From: Paracoccaceae bacterium
GTDB taxonomy: Bacteria; Pseudomonadota; Alphaproteobacteria; Rhodobacterales; Rhodobacteraceae
Assembly (NCBI GenBank): GCA_028874915.1
Contig: JAPPHA010000034.1
Coordinates: 37,612 to 101,611, forward strand
Length of the DNA stretch: 64,000 nucleotides
Direction: 5' to 3'
Part shown: in pieces, positions 1 through 9,511 of the stretch
Layout of the letters: the number at the start of each line of letters is the position of its first letter
Position numbering within the stretch: the first letter of the stretch is position 1
Program-made: the position numbers and the translations under genes
Notes under the pieces: model-generated
The model's input: the letters and a program-made list of their open reading frames with translations, nothing else
What the model was told of the DNA's origin: nothing
Databases searched by the model: none

Positions 1-1244
1 TTCCCGGAGCCGTCGACGCCTTCTGCCGTCTGGCCACCGACCACGGTCGGCTCGGGCTGGACACGCTGCTGGCGCCGGCAATTCACTATGCGGAGGCCGG
101 CGTGCCCGTGGGGCCGAGAACCGCCTTCGACTGGGCGCGGGCTGCGGAACGGTTGGAGGGCGCCGCCCGCCGGCACTTTCTCTTCGACGGGTCGCCGCCC
201 TACCCGGGCCAGATCTTCCGTGCGCCCGGGCAGGCGGAAGTCCTTCGCCGAATCGCGAAGGATGGGCGAGAGGCTTTCTATTCCGGCGAGGTGGCCGAGG
301 ACATGGTGGCGTCGTTGGGACGCGCCGGAGGCAGCCACGTTGCCGAAGACTTCACGGCCACTGCCTGCGAATACTCGGAGCCGATTTCCGGATCCTACCG
401 GGATATCGAACTGCTCGAACACGCACCGAATGCACAGGGGGCAACCGCCATCCTGATGGCGCGCATCCTGGCTGAATTCGACCTGCAACCATTCGATCCC
501 TCCGGTGCCGAACGAGCCCATCTGGAAGCCGAAGCCGGCAAGCTCGCCTATGACGCCCGCGACCGCTTCATCGGGGACCGGGACCGGGTGACCCGACTGG
601 ATCACATGCTATCGGACACGACCGTTCGATCGCTGGCGGCGCTCATCGACCCGGAACGCGCGATGCCGGGTCCGAGGGACCGGACCGAGGCGGTCCATCG
701 GGACACCGTCTATCTGGCCGTTGTGGACCGCGACCTGATGGCGGTGTCGATGATCTATTCGGTCTTCCATGGCTTCGGGTCAGGCCTGGCGTCGGAACGT
801 TTCGGGATCAGTTTTCAGAGCCGGGGTGCCGGGTTCAGTCTCCGGGACAACCTTCCGAACACGGTGGCCGGCGGCGTGCGGCCGCTTCACACGATCATCC
901 CCGCGATGATTCGTTCGAATGACCGGATCACGATGCCCTTCGGCGTCATGGGCGGCCCCTACCAGCCGACGGGTCAAGTGCGCCTCGTGACCAACCTGGT
1001 GGACTATGGAATGGATCCGCAGACGGCTATCGACGGCCCCAGGAGTTTTTGGGACGAGGGCACTCTCTTGCTCGAGCGGGGGTACCCGATGGCCGTCCAC
1101 GACCATCTCCGGGACATCGGTCACTCCGTTTCGATCCCCGAGATACCGCACGGCGGTGCCCAAGCCATCCTCATTGATCACGACGCCGGTGTCCTCCAGG
1201 GCGCGTCCGACCCCCGGAAAGACGGCGCTGCAATCGGTTACTGA
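1..1244 (+). CDS. ggt: Gamma-glutamyltransferase, 5' end cut by window
   Basis: The reading frame is already open at base 3 (PGAVDAFCRLATDHG...), so the start lies before the window. Gamma-glutamyltransferases cleave gamma-glutamyl bonds, for example in glutathione, and mature by self-cleavage before a catalytic threonine. The likely nucleophile is the Thr codon at 705-707 in HRDTVYLAVVDRD, matching the start of the small subunit. Downstream are the family's ERFGISFQSRG segment and the oxyanion-type GVMGG near base 945. The C-terminal small subunit looks complete. Usually the enzyme is periplasmic; the signal peptide cannot be checked because it is outside the window. The 5-oxoprolinase genes 8 kb downstream fit a shared gamma-glutamyl breakdown role. 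I am confident of the family, less so of the substrate. Confidence 0.92.
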   Translation, partial: PGAVDAFCRLATDHGRLGLDTLLAPAIHYAEAGVPVGPRTAFDWARAAERLEGAARRHFLFDGSPPYPGQIFRAPGQAEVLRRIAKDGREAFYSGEVAEDMVASLGRAGGSHVAEDFTATACEYSEPISGSYRDIELLEHAPNAQGATAILMARILAEFDLQPFDPSGAERAHLEAEAGKLAYDARDRFIGDRDRVTRLDHMLSDTTVRSLAALIDPERAMPGPRDRTEAVHRDTVYLAVVDRDLMAVSMIYSVFHGFGSGLASERFGISFQSRGAGFSLRDNLPNTVAGGVRPLHTIIPAMIRSNDRITMPFGVMGGPYQPTGQVRLVTNLVDYGMDPQTAIDGPRSFWDEGTLLLERGYPMAVHDHLRDIGHSVSIPEIPHGGAQAILIDHDAGVLQGASDPRKDGAAIGY

Positions 1245-1478
1245 AATCCGGCGACGGCCGGACCCGGGATACGTGGGATCCCATGAACCGCCCGACCGGT
1301 GGAAAATATAGTAGGATTCCGTATTCCTGTACCCTCCTGATGTGATTGAGAGGCCTGCTCCGGATTCGTGTCGAACGACAAATGTCGGAAGACCCGTTTG
1401 CGGTCTTCAGGGGACGGAACACGACAGGGGCGGAACGCAAGCCATCGTTCATCTCGAAAATTCGCTGAAGAGATTGCT

Positions 1479-4400
1479 ATGAGCCTGAATGACTGTGTTC
1501 TGCATGGCGGCTGGGTTCCGGGTGGGGCCGGTGGGAGTTTCGTGATCTGGGCTGAGGGTTTCGAGACCAGCAACGGAGCGGACCCGGGACAACATCCCTT
1601 TCATTTGGACCCGGACACCCTCCACGACGTGATACAGACGGCCTTTCCGGATCCACGGGCGGGTCCATCGGCGAAGCCGGCACCCTTTTCCTTGCACGCC
1701 CTTTTGCCCAGCGATTCGAAGGGTCCGGCTCCGTCGCTTGAATGGCGAGCCGGGCACGAAACCGAAACGACAGAGCCGGATTCGTGGCGATGGTGGACTG
1801 TCGAAGGGCTTTCGATAGCCAACCCGATGGCCGTGCTCGATTCGATCGACTTCCTTCGGGACTTTCCGGAAATCCGGATCGGCAGCGATCTTCGCTTCTG
1901 GGCGGGACTCTCGGCCCGGCTTGATGATGCGATCCGGCGCCACGAGTACCTGCCGGCAGTTTTTCCCAAGGCACGTCCGCTCCCGAAGTCAGGCCGGAAG
2001 AGGCGCGGGAAACTGACGGAACAATCCGTGACCTTTGAGACCGGCTGGGAATTGACCGAAGAGGCCACCGCTGCCCTGGTCGAGTCGTTTTCAGTCGCAA
2101 TTCCGGGAATCTGCAGGTCTCTCCGGACAGACGTTTCGGCGCCCGCAGATGACGGCCCGCGCCTCCATGAGGCCAAGGGCCTGATTCGCCACTTTGTCTC
2201 GGCTGAACTCCAACGGCGCATTCGAACCGTCCGGTTCCCGGTCTCGGCCCTGAAGCGATTCCGGGATCCGTTTCCCGGGAAGGCTCTGCCGGATCCAGTT
2301 ACGCGATTCGGACAGAAACGGTCAGCCCACTACGCAGACGTTGCCGTCACCGAAACCGAGTGGCGGCAATGGCGCCGCTGGCGCGACTCGATCAACCGCT
2401 CGGCCGCTGCGGCGGAAGAGAGAATTTGCTTCCGGCTGACGGACCCGGAGGCAGGTGCACCGGACCAATGGTGCCTCGAATGGCTGCTCACGTCCCGTAG
2501 CGACCCTTCGCTCGTGATTCCGCTCTCGGAATTCTGGACGACCCAAAGGTCTGCCCGGAGCCTCGCCGAGGTTCTGCTGCAACTGGGTCAGGCTGCACGG
2601 CTTTACACGAAGCTCTGGGAGGGCATGGAATCCCGCACCCCCGATTCCGTTTTCCTCGACAGGAGTGAAGCGTTGGCATTTCTTCGCGAGGACGCTCCGA
2701 TACTGCAGGGCGCGGGTTTTCAGGTCATTGTCCCCTCGTGGTGGACGGTCACAGGACAGCGGCGGCTCCGGCTCCGGATGTCGGCCCGTTCCACGAGAAG
2801 TGGCGGGAAGTCCGGAACCGAGTCGAGTGGAATCCTCGGGATGGACACGGTGGTCGAGTGGCAACCGACGGTGGTTCTCGACGGCATCCCCATGACTCGG
2901 GAGGAATGGGAAGCCGTGGTTCGGGCCAAGGAAGGCCTGGTCTTCATGCGGGGCCAATGGATGGAACTCAGCGCCGGGGAAGTCGCGCGGCTGGAGGAAT
3001 TCTGGCAGGCCGAACCCCGGTTGGAAGAGGCCAGCCTCGCCGACATGTTGCGGGCTTCGGCAGATCCGGAAACGGAGGTGGTCTTCCAGGACGGGCTCGG
3101 CCAGGCCATGTCGCAGCTTCGGGAACCGGGCACGCTCGAGGTCCAGGATCAGCCGGATTCCCTGACTGGCACGCTCCGGAACTATCAGTTGCGCGGGCTT
3201 TCCTGGCTCTCCTTCCTCGAAGGCCTCGGTTTTGGCGCCTGCCTGGCCGATGACATGGGTCTCGGCAAGACTGTACAGGTTCTGGCCACACTGCTCCGCG
3301 ATCTTTCGGTCAATCCCGGCGCCGGTCCGACCCTATTGGTCGCACCCACCTCAGTGCTGGGAAATTGGCAGCGCGAGGCCAGCCGTTTCGCACCCACGCT
3401 GAAAACCGGTATCCACCATGGAAGCCAGCGACCGAAAACCCTCGAGGACTTGCGGAAGTCCGTTGACGGTCTCGATTTGGTGATCCTGTCCTTTGGCGTC
3501 GCCCGCCTGGACAGCAAGCTGCTCAAAAGGATCCGGTGGCGGCGTCTGGTAGTCGATGAAGCCCAAAACCTGAAGAACCCTGCAGCCGCCATCACCAAGG
3601 CGCTGGCCGCCATCCCGTCGGAACGGCGGGTCGCGTTGACCGGAACGCCGGTCGAGAACCGGCTCCTGGATCTCTGGTCGCTGTTCAGCGTCGTCAACCC
3701 TGGATTCCTTGGAAACGTGACGCAGTTCCGGAGGGAATTCGAACGGCCGATCATGCGCGATGCCGATCGGAAGGCGCTTGCGCGTCTCAAGGAGATGGTC
3801 CAACCCTTCATCCTGCGACGTCTGAAGAGCGACAAGTCGATCATCAGGGACCTTCCGGAAAAGATCGAGCAGAACGCCCATTGCAGCCTGACCAGCGAGC
3901 AGGCAACGCTCTACGAGTCGGTCGTCAGGGACATCGACGCCCGGCTGACAGAAGAAGACGGAATCAGTCGCCAGGGCCTGATGCTCTCGGCGCTCACACG
4001 ATTGAAGCAGATCTGCAACCATCCTGCCCAATACCTTCAGGACGGGAGCGACTTTTCGGAATCGCGTTCGCACAAGCTCGCCAGGGTCTGCGAGATGCTC
4101 GACGAAATTCATTCGGAAGGTGAAAGCGTTCTCCTGTTCTCGCAGTTCACCGAAGTCTGCAAGGCGCTGGAAGCGCGAATCAGAGGACGCATCGGCTGCC
4201 CGGTCCACTATCTCCATGGCGGAACGCCCATTGGCCTTCGCCAGCACATGGTCGACCAGTTCCAGGATCCGGATTCGGAACCATCAGTTTTCGTCCTCTC
4301 ACTGCGGGCGGCCGGCGTCGGCCTGACGTTGACCCGGGCCAATCACGTGATCCACTTCGACCGGTGGTGGAATCCCGCTGTCGAGAACCAGGCGACCGAC

Positions 4401-4613
4401 CGGGCCTACAGGATCGGCCAAACCAAGGTAGTCTTGGTTCACAAGATGGTGACGCTCGGGACCCTCGAGGAAAGAATAGATCGTCTCATCGAGTCCAAAC
4501 GAAAGCTGGCGGAGGAGGTGGTGGGAGCCGGCGAATCCTGGCTTGCAGACATGGGGAATGATGCCTTCCGGGACCTGATCCGGCTTGACCGGCAAGACGC
4601 CGTGATCGCCTGA
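1479..4613 (+). CDS. SNF2-family DNA-dependent ATPase/helicase (bacterial DEAD-box SNF2 type)
   Basis: 1044 residues from ATG 1479, which follows a GAAGAG ribosome site and starts MSLNDCVLHGGW; an in-frame GTG at 1368 would add 37 unconvincing residues. The N-terminal half has the bacterial SNF2 helper domain. The motor starts with Walker A DDMGLGKT (residues 591-598, Lys597), then box II DEAQ (693-696), TGTPVENRLLDLW, LLFSQFT, and motifs V-VI in LRAAGVGLTLTRANHV and QATDRAYRIGQ. These are SWI/SNF-class translocases that move on DNA or strip proteins from it. The next gene, 111 bases on, encodes a SWIM zinc-finger protein, a common partner of this class. Probably a cytoplasmic two-protein machine; its cellular role is unknown. 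Confidence 0.93.
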   Translation: MSLNDCVLHGGWVPGGAGGSFVIWAEGFETSNGADPGQHPFHLDPDTLHDVIQTAFPDPRAGPSAKPAPFSLHALLPSDSKGPAPSLEWRAGHETETTEPDSWRWWTVEGLSIANPMAVLDSIDFLRDFPEIRIGSDLRFWAGLSARLDDAIRRHEYLPAVFPKARPLPKSGRKRRGKLTEQSVTFETGWELTEEATAALVESFSVAIPGICRSLRTDVSAPADDGPRLHEAKGLIRHFVSAELQRRIRTVRFPVSALKRFRDPFPGKALPDPVTRFGQKRSAHYADVAVTETEWRQWRRWRDSINRSAAAAEERICFRLTDPEAGAPDQWCLEWLLTSRSDPSLVIPLSEFWTTQRSARSLAEVLLQLGQAARLYTKLWEGMESRTPDSVFLDRSEALAFLREDAPILQGAGFQVIVPSWWTVTGQRRLRLRMSARSTRSGGKSGTESSGILGMDTVVEWQPTVVLDGIPMTREEWEAVVRAKEGLVFMRGQWMELSAGEVARLEEFWQAEPRLEEASLADMLRASADPETEVVFQDGLGQAMSQLREPGTLEVQDQPDSLTGTLRNYQLRGLSWLSFLEGLGFGACLADDMGLGKTVQVLATLLRDLSVNPGAGPTLLVAPTSVLGNWQREASRFAPTLKTGIHHGSQRPKTLEDLRKSVDGLDLVILSFGVARLDSKLLKRIRWRRLVVDEAQNLKNPAAAITKALAAIPSERRVALTGTPVENRLLDLWSLFSVVNPGFLGNVTQFRREFERPIMRDADRKALARLKEMVQPFILRRLKSDKSIIRDLPEKIEQNAHCSLTSEQATLYESVVRDIDARLTEEDGISRQGLMLSALTRLKQICNHPAQYLQDGSDFSESRSHKLARVCEMLDEIHSEGESVLLFSQFTEVCKALEARIRGRIGCPVHYLHGGTPIGLRQHMVDQFQDPDSEPSVFVLSLRAAGVGLTLTRANHVIHFDRWWNPAVENQATDRAYRIGQTKVVLVHKMVTLGTLEERIDRLIESKRKLAEEVVGAGESWLADMGNDAFRDLIRLDRQDAVIA

Positions 4614-4724
4614 GAACCGGAACAGTCGGAAGGGAGGAACCTCGGATGCCGGACCGGGCACGGGCTCCGGGACCACAGTGGCACCGGTGAGGCCGCGCAA
4701 AATGGGGAGAAAGGAACGAGCACG

Positions 4725-5600
4725 ATGACCAGTCAAAGCAAGACGTGGTGGGGACGGGAATTCCTGGCTGCACTTGAGGGCTTCATGGATTCTGGCCGGC
4801 TAGCCCGCGGCCAAAGCTATGCCGGCCCCCGACGGATCGCGGCTTTCGCCATCAAGGGCAACCACGTGACTGCGACTCTCGAAGGCAACATCAACCCTTA
4901 TTTCGGCGTCCATGATGTCCCCTACTACGATGTTGAGGTTACACTCACTCGGATCGCACAGAAACATTGGAGGACGGCTCTCAATCGCCTCGGCGACAAT
5001 GCCAACTGGGTCGCCCACCTGATTATCGGCGAAATGCCTCCAACGATCGACGGAGCGCTGGCTGAAGCTCCGGTGGGGTTGTTGCCTGCCAGCGGGAAGG
5101 AAATCCGGTCGAAATGCAGTTGCCCGGATTGGGCCAACCCGTGCAAGCATGTCGCCGGCGTATACTATCGGGTGGCCGGAATGATCGACTATGATCCCTT
5201 CCTGCTGTTCGAGCTTCGGGGCCTTGACAGGAAGCGACTCTTCGAGGCCGTCAGGGCGTCGGAATTCGGGGCGGCCCTCGGCAGCAATGCTTCACCATTC
5301 GAACCGGATCTCACCGCAGCCCTTGAAGAACCTCGTGTCCCGGTCGTGGACAGCGTCCCACCGGACATCGACCCTGCCGATCAGCGGGACTTCTGGCTGG
5401 GGAGGCCCCTGCCCCGGGATCCGGCAGCGGGTCGGCCGCCCCCGCCGGTTTCGGTCCTCCCCATGCGACGGGCTGGCGACTATCCCGAATTCTGGCACAG
5501 CGATGCCTCTTTCCTCGAGGCCATGGGCGAAGCCTATGACCGGATCGCAAAGTCCCTGCCGGCGTCCCGGGACCGGGACTTGCAGTTGTTCAACCGATAA
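4725..5600 (+). CDS. SWIM zinc-finger protein, partner of the SNF2 ATPase
   Basis: 291 residues. The SWIM motif is explicit: Cys131-x-Cys133 then Cys140-x-His142 in CSCPDWANPCKH. SWIM domains bind zinc and contact DNA or protein. The N-terminal 120 residues resemble the conserved part of SNF2-linked SWIM proteins (WWGREFLAALEGF, RGQSYAG). The C-terminal third is proline-rich and low in recognisable motifs. The start ATG 4725 has an AGGAACGAG stretch upstream. Same strand and close behind the SNF2 gene, so the two are probably co-transcribed. The protein is likely a targeting or regulatory subunit, which is inference from pairing. Confidence 0.85.
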   Translation: MTSQSKTWWGREFLAALEGFMDSGRLARGQSYAGPRRIAAFAIKGNHVTATLEGNINPYFGVHDVPYYDVEVTLTRIAQKHWRTALNRLGDNANWVAHLIIGEMPPTIDGALAEAPVGLLPASGKEIRSKCSCPDWANPCKHVAGVYYRVAGMIDYDPFLLFELRGLDRKRLFEAVRASEFGAALGSNASPFEPDLTAALEEPRVPVVDSVPPDIDPADQRDFWLGRPLPRDPAAGRPPPPVSVLPMRRAGDYPEFWHSDASFLEAMGEAYDRIAKSLPASRDRDLQLFNR

Positions 5601-5868
5601 CCACACTAGGCGTCAAAACCATCGCGGCGGCGCGGTCTCCGGCTCCGGCGGTCGGCGTGCGGCCACCCCGGGGCCATTACCGGCACTGTTGCCATGTCTT
5701 CACATTGGATCGACAGGGTCAGGCTCGCCTGGAGTCAGGAGCCCTGTGGGTCATGTCCGGTGATGTCCGGTCTTGTTCGGTCCGGCGTCACTTCAGTGCC
5801 GATTCCGTGAGGCCCGGTGACGGACCATCCAGTTGCGCACAGCTGCTCGCGAATCGCGGAGTCACCAC

Positions 5869-7215
5869 ATGACCGGAATCGGGACATCCCTCATTCTCGG
5901 ACAAACCGTCGAACTCATCGCCGATCCTTTCCACGCTTCGCCCGACGCGACCATACGCTATCGTCGGCGCGGAGGCGTCCGGATCCATAACGGTCGAATC
6001 GAGCGGGTCGGAGAGGCCGACGCCCTCTGCGCCCTCGACCCGACCGTTCCAGTGACAGACTTCGGGGATTCGCTGATCCTGCCAGGGTTCGTTGACTGCC
6101 ACGCCCATTATCCCCAGACCGGGATCATCGCCTCCTGGGGGCGGCGGTTGATCGACTGGCTCAACGACTACACTTTCCCCGAAGAAATGCACTTCGGCGA
6201 CCCGAGCCATTCCCGAACCGTGGCGGATCGCTATCTCGATCTCTGCCTTGCCAACGGTACGACCACCGCCTGCGTGTATTGCACAGTCCACCCCGAGAGC
6301 GTCGACGCATTCTTCGAGGCCGCCGCCGCCCGGAATCTGCGGGTCGCGGCAGGAAAGGTGATGATGGACCAGAACGCGCCCGACGGCCTGTGCGACACGG
6401 TCAGGAAGGGCTACGAACAGTCCCGGGCACTGATCGACCGCTGGCACGGTCGGGGTCGGGCACTCTATGCCGTCACACCCCGATTTGCCCCCACCTCCTC
6501 GCCGGAGCAGCTTGCCGCCGCGGGGGCGCTCTGGGCCGAGACACCCGGTGTCCTCCTTCAGACCCACCTCTCGGAACAAATCGAAGAAGTGGCCTGGGTC
6601 CGCAGGCTTTTTCCCGATTCCACCGATTACGTCGCCGTCTACGAGAACCATGGGCTCACGGGGCCCGGGGCCATCATGGGCCACGCCATCCATCTTTCGG
6701 ACCGGGAACGCCGGGCGCTCGCCGAGACCGGAACCGGCGTCGCCCATTGTCCGACTTCGAACACCTTCATCGGATCCGGGCTCTGCGATGTGGCCGGGCT
6801 CCGGCGGCTGGGGATCGGCGTCGGGCTTGCAACCGATGTTGGCGGCGGGTCGAGTTTCTCCATGCTGACAACCATGCGGACGGCCTATGAGGTCAGCCAG
6901 CTACGGGGCGAGGTCCTGCATCCGGCACAGCTCCTGTGGCTGGCAACGGTGGGGTCCGCGGATGTCATGGGGCTCACCGGCGTCGTCGGGCGCCTCGCAC
7001 CGGGAGCGGACGCCGATCTCTGCGTCCTTGATCCGACCGCGACGCCGGTCCTTGCCCAGCGAACCCGCCGGGCCGAGTCCATCCGGGATCTCTTGTTCGC
7101 ACTCATCATGCTTGGCGACGACCGGGCCGTCCGCGCCGTCTATGTTGCCGGCCAGCCGGCACTCGGAGCCGTCCCGATTGGCAACCTCGATCCCGACTCG
7201 CGTCGGGTCCGGTAG
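5869..7215 (+). CDS. guaD: Guanine deaminase
   Basis: 448 residues of an amidohydrolase-fold metal enzyme that converts guanine to xanthine. The metal-binding His-x-His is His78/His80 in PGFVDCHAH. The segment RLIDWLNDYTFPEE, the HLSEQIEEV motif, GHAIHLSDRE, AHCPTSNTFIGSGL and ATDVGGGSSFSM are all typical of GuaD rather than other amidohydrolases. I chose ATG 5869; an in-frame upstream start at 5833 adds 12 arginine-rich residues with no family match. There is no signal peptide, so it is cytoplasmic. A degraded second copy of its C-terminus lies at 23.6-23.9 kb. It would supply nitrogen from purines, matching the scavenging theme of the neighbours. Confidence 0.92.
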   Translation: MTGIGTSLILGQTVELIADPFHASPDATIRYRRRGGVRIHNGRIERVGEADALCALDPTVPVTDFGDSLILPGFVDCHAHYPQTGIIASWGRRLIDWLNDYTFPEEMHFGDPSHSRTVADRYLDLCLANGTTTACVYCTVHPESVDAFFEAAAARNLRVAAGKVMMDQNAPDGLCDTVRKGYEQSRALIDRWHGRGRALYAVTPRFAPTSSPEQLAAAGALWAETPGVLLQTHLSEQIEEVAWVRRLFPDSTDYVAVYENHGLTGPGAIMGHAIHLSDRERRALAETGTGVAHCPTSNTFIGSGLCDVAGLRRLGIGVGLATDVGGGSSFSMLTTMRTAYEVSQLRGEVLHPAQLLWLATVGSADVMGLTGVVGRLAPGADADLCVLDPTATPVLAQRTRRAESIRDLLFALIMLGDDRAVRAVYVAGQPALGAVPIGNLDPDSRRVR

Positions 7216-7534
7216 CTTTCCGGGGTCAGGACGGCAACTGTTCCCGGCGAGCATGGATCGCTCCGGGACGCTGCAGAGACCGGCGAAATACGCGAGCCCC
7301 CTGGTCGACGGCCTCAGGCATGACCCGGCCGGACATCGCGCCCCCCACAGTATGAGGTCGAACCGGGCCGGGAATCGGAAGCAGCGGGGAATGTCCTGCC
7401 GCCGGGTGTGTCCCCTACCCACGGGCCTACAGCGAGGGTCTCCTGTAGGGGCCGAAAAGGAACAGATCGGCAAAGGCGGTCTGAAATCGGCGTGGAGACG
7501 GTCAGCGGACATCGGCCGCCTTGTGCCTCCAGAA
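7216..7534. other. Intergenic gap between convergent genes
   Basis: 319 bases between the guanine deaminase stop and the 3' end of the M24 gene on the other strand. I see no coding potential, no T-run terminator and no repeat. Confidence 0.6.
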
Positions 7535-8668
7535 CTACACGACAAACAGCCGTCGCGGGAAATTCGTCAGGCGCTCGCATCCGTCGCGCGTGACCGCGAT
7601 GGTTTCCGACATCCCGAAACCACGGGCCAGGACGTAGGTATGGAACGTCATTCCGATCTCGAACGTCCACTCCGAGCGACGGGTCGCCTCGAGCGGTTCG
7701 CCCCCGGACGGGTGCAGGAGCAGGCCGACCGAGTAAAACGTCTTGTTGGTGTAGGTGTCCCGCAGCCCGGCAGACAATACCCCTTCGCGGTAGACGGCGT
7801 CCGGAACCGCTGCAGCTCCGCCGGGCTTCACCTCGCCAAGCGCGCTGTTCTGGATCGAGATGAGCGTCTCGACGATGCGGCTGTCTTCACTACTGGCTGT
7901 GCCCACGCGGATCGGCCGCATGAAACGGGCGTGGTAATGGCGAACGTTGGGCGTGGTTTCCACCTGGACCAGGTCGCCGCTTCGGAGAACGCGGTCCGAA
8001 TAGCCTCCGTGCAAGTGAAACGATCGTTCCCCGGATGACAGGACTCCGGGACCGGGAAGATCGCTGCCTGCCCGAATCATTGCGGCGCAGATTTCTGCCG
8101 CAATCTCGCGCTCACTGACACCAACCCCCGCGGAATCGATCGCGGCCTGCATTCCCGCTTCGGCGGCAATGCCGGCACGGCGCTGATAGGCGATTTCCGT
8201 TTCGCTCTTGACCAGCCGCAAGGTTGCCGCAAGCCGACTTTCGTCTTTCCAGACAACGTTCGCCAGGTGGTTGCGAAGGCCGTCGTAACGACCGGCCGAG
8301 AGCGGCCATGCCGACAGCTCGATGCCCAGTCGGGTCGACTGGGCAAATTGCCTGGCGATGGCCCGGGCGGCGGTTTCGACGGGATCGTCGCCGTCGCTCC
8401 AGAAGACGGCATCCGGAAAAACGCAGGTCGCTCCGTGATAGTAGTCCTCGACATCTCGGCAGACGATTGACGGCGTCCCGTTCGTGGGGACTATCGCGCA
8501 TTGGAAACTGCCGTAGCCGCGCGTGAAGAAACCGGTGAGCCACGTCACGGTTTCCGGCTGGAAGGCTATCAGGCCGTCCAGGTTGCGTTCGGTGAGCGAT
8601 CGCTGGACGCGGTCGAGCCGCTGCTCGTATTCCTGGCGCTCGAACCAGGGGCTGGCGATCCCGCTCAT
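7535..8668 (-). CDS. M24 family (creatinase / aminopeptidase P-like) hydrolase
   Basis: 377 residues with the two-domain layout of creatinases and Xaa-Pro peptidases: an N-terminal creatinase domain (WLTGFFTRGYGSFQCAIV) and a C-terminal pita-bread domain. In true M24 metallopeptidases the first metal ligand sits in a GDLVxxD context; here it reads GDLVQVETTPN with no following Asp, so at least two ligands are absent. That pattern resembles metal-free creatinase or C-N hydrolases of small amidino compounds more than peptidases. His in LLLHPSGGEP and Glu in MSETIAV remain. Its start lies 19 bases after the glutamine-amidotransferase-like gene stop, so the pair is probably an operon. A paralogue lies at 14.5 kb. 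Substrate unknown. Confidence 0.82.
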   Translation of the reverse strand: MSGIASPWFERQEYEQRLDRVQRSLTERNLDGLIAFQPETVTWLTGFFTRGYGSFQCAIVPTNGTPSIVCRDVEDYYHGATCVFPDAVFWSDGDDPVETAARAIARQFAQSTRLGIELSAWPLSAGRYDGLRNHLANVVWKDESRLAATLRLVKSETEIAYQRRAGIAAEAGMQAAIDSAGVGVSEREIAAEICAAMIRAGSDLPGPGVLSSGERSFHLHGGYSDRVLRSGDLVQVETTPNVRHYHARFMRPIRVGTASSEDSRIVETLISIQNSALGEVKPGGAAAVPDAVYREGVLSAGLRDTYTNKTFYSVGLLLHPSGGEPLEATRRSEWTFEIGMTFHTYVLARGFGMSETIAVTRDGCERLTNFPRRLFVV

Positions 8669-8687
8669 CGATCCGGCCCCGACTGGT

Positions 8688-9392
8688 TCAACGGCCGGTC
8701 TTCAGCAAGGCCGCAAATCGGGAAAGCAGGGTCTTGGCCGACAAGGCCGGATGGGCCTGCGCCTTGAGATGGTCCACATCGGCGCCGTCGTTCTGCATTC
8801 GGTCCCGGTTTTCCTCGAACCAGATCGGTGCCTGGGTCTCGGTTATCTCCGGATGTCCCTGGATGCCCCAGATCGGCCGGTCGCGGTAACGCCAGACCTG
8901 GTTCGGGCATTCGTCGGAAACGGCAAGGATTGTCATGTCTTCGTGTTCGGATCGCACCTCGTCATTGTGCCAGACGAACATGTGGACAGTCTCGCCCAGT
9001 TCCGAACTGATCGCATCGTCCGCCGCCGCATCCGTGACCGGCAGGTCCTTGTAACCAATCTCGCACCGGTGCCTGCGAAAGACCTGGTCACGTCCGCACA
9101 GCGCCGAGGCCAGTATCTGGCTCCCGAAACAGATGCCGAGCATGGGCAGTCCGAGATCGGCCGCCTGGACGATCAGGTCGTGCTCGCGGTGGATGAATTC
9201 GACATCGTCGTAGGCACCATGCGGGCTGCCGGAGAGAAACAAACCGTCATAGCCGGAGAGCCGTTCGGGGAAGTCACCGCCGTAGGCCCATCTCCGGTCG
9301 ACATCCAAACCCCAGTTCGCGAAGCGTTCATCGAGCTTCGCGACCGATTCCAGCCTGGGCCCGTTGCAGAGAAAGAGAAGTCGCGCCGGCAT
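8688..9392 (-). CDS. Class I glutamine amidotransferase-like protein (GMP-synthase type domain)
   Basis: 234 residues from ATG 9392 (MPARLLFLCN); an upstream TTG at 9443 would add 17 residues without family resemblance. The class I triad is visible: Cys88 in LGICFGSQ, His180 and Glu182 in GIQGHPEIT. There is no synthetase domain, so it is a stand-alone member, a group that includes gamma-glutamyl hydrolases acting on gamma-glutamylated amines or folates. Together with the gamma-glutamyltransferase and 5-oxoprolinase nearby, gamma-glutamyl hydrolysis is a reasonable guess but not shown by the sequence. Divergent from pxpA, with 119 bases between the starts. Confidence 0.85.
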   Translation of the reverse strand: MPARLLFLCNGPRLESVAKLDERFANWGLDVDRRWAYGGDFPERLSGYDGLFLSGSPHGAYDDVEFIHREHDLIVQAADLGLPMLGICFGSQILASALCGRDQVFRRHRCEIGYKDLPVTDAAADDAISSELGETVHMFVWHNDEVRSEHEDMTILAVSDECPNQVWRYRDRPIWGIQGHPEITETQAPIWFEENRDRMQNDGADVDHLKAQAHPALSAKTLLSRFAALLKTGR

Positions 9393-9511
9393 CCCACGCC
9401 ACTTTCGCACTTCGCGCCTAATCGAACTTCGCGCCTTTGACAATTGCTACACGGCCCATATCCTGTTTGCAATCCGGGCCGCGACCTGCGGCTGCAAGCA
9501 AGTCGGCTCCC

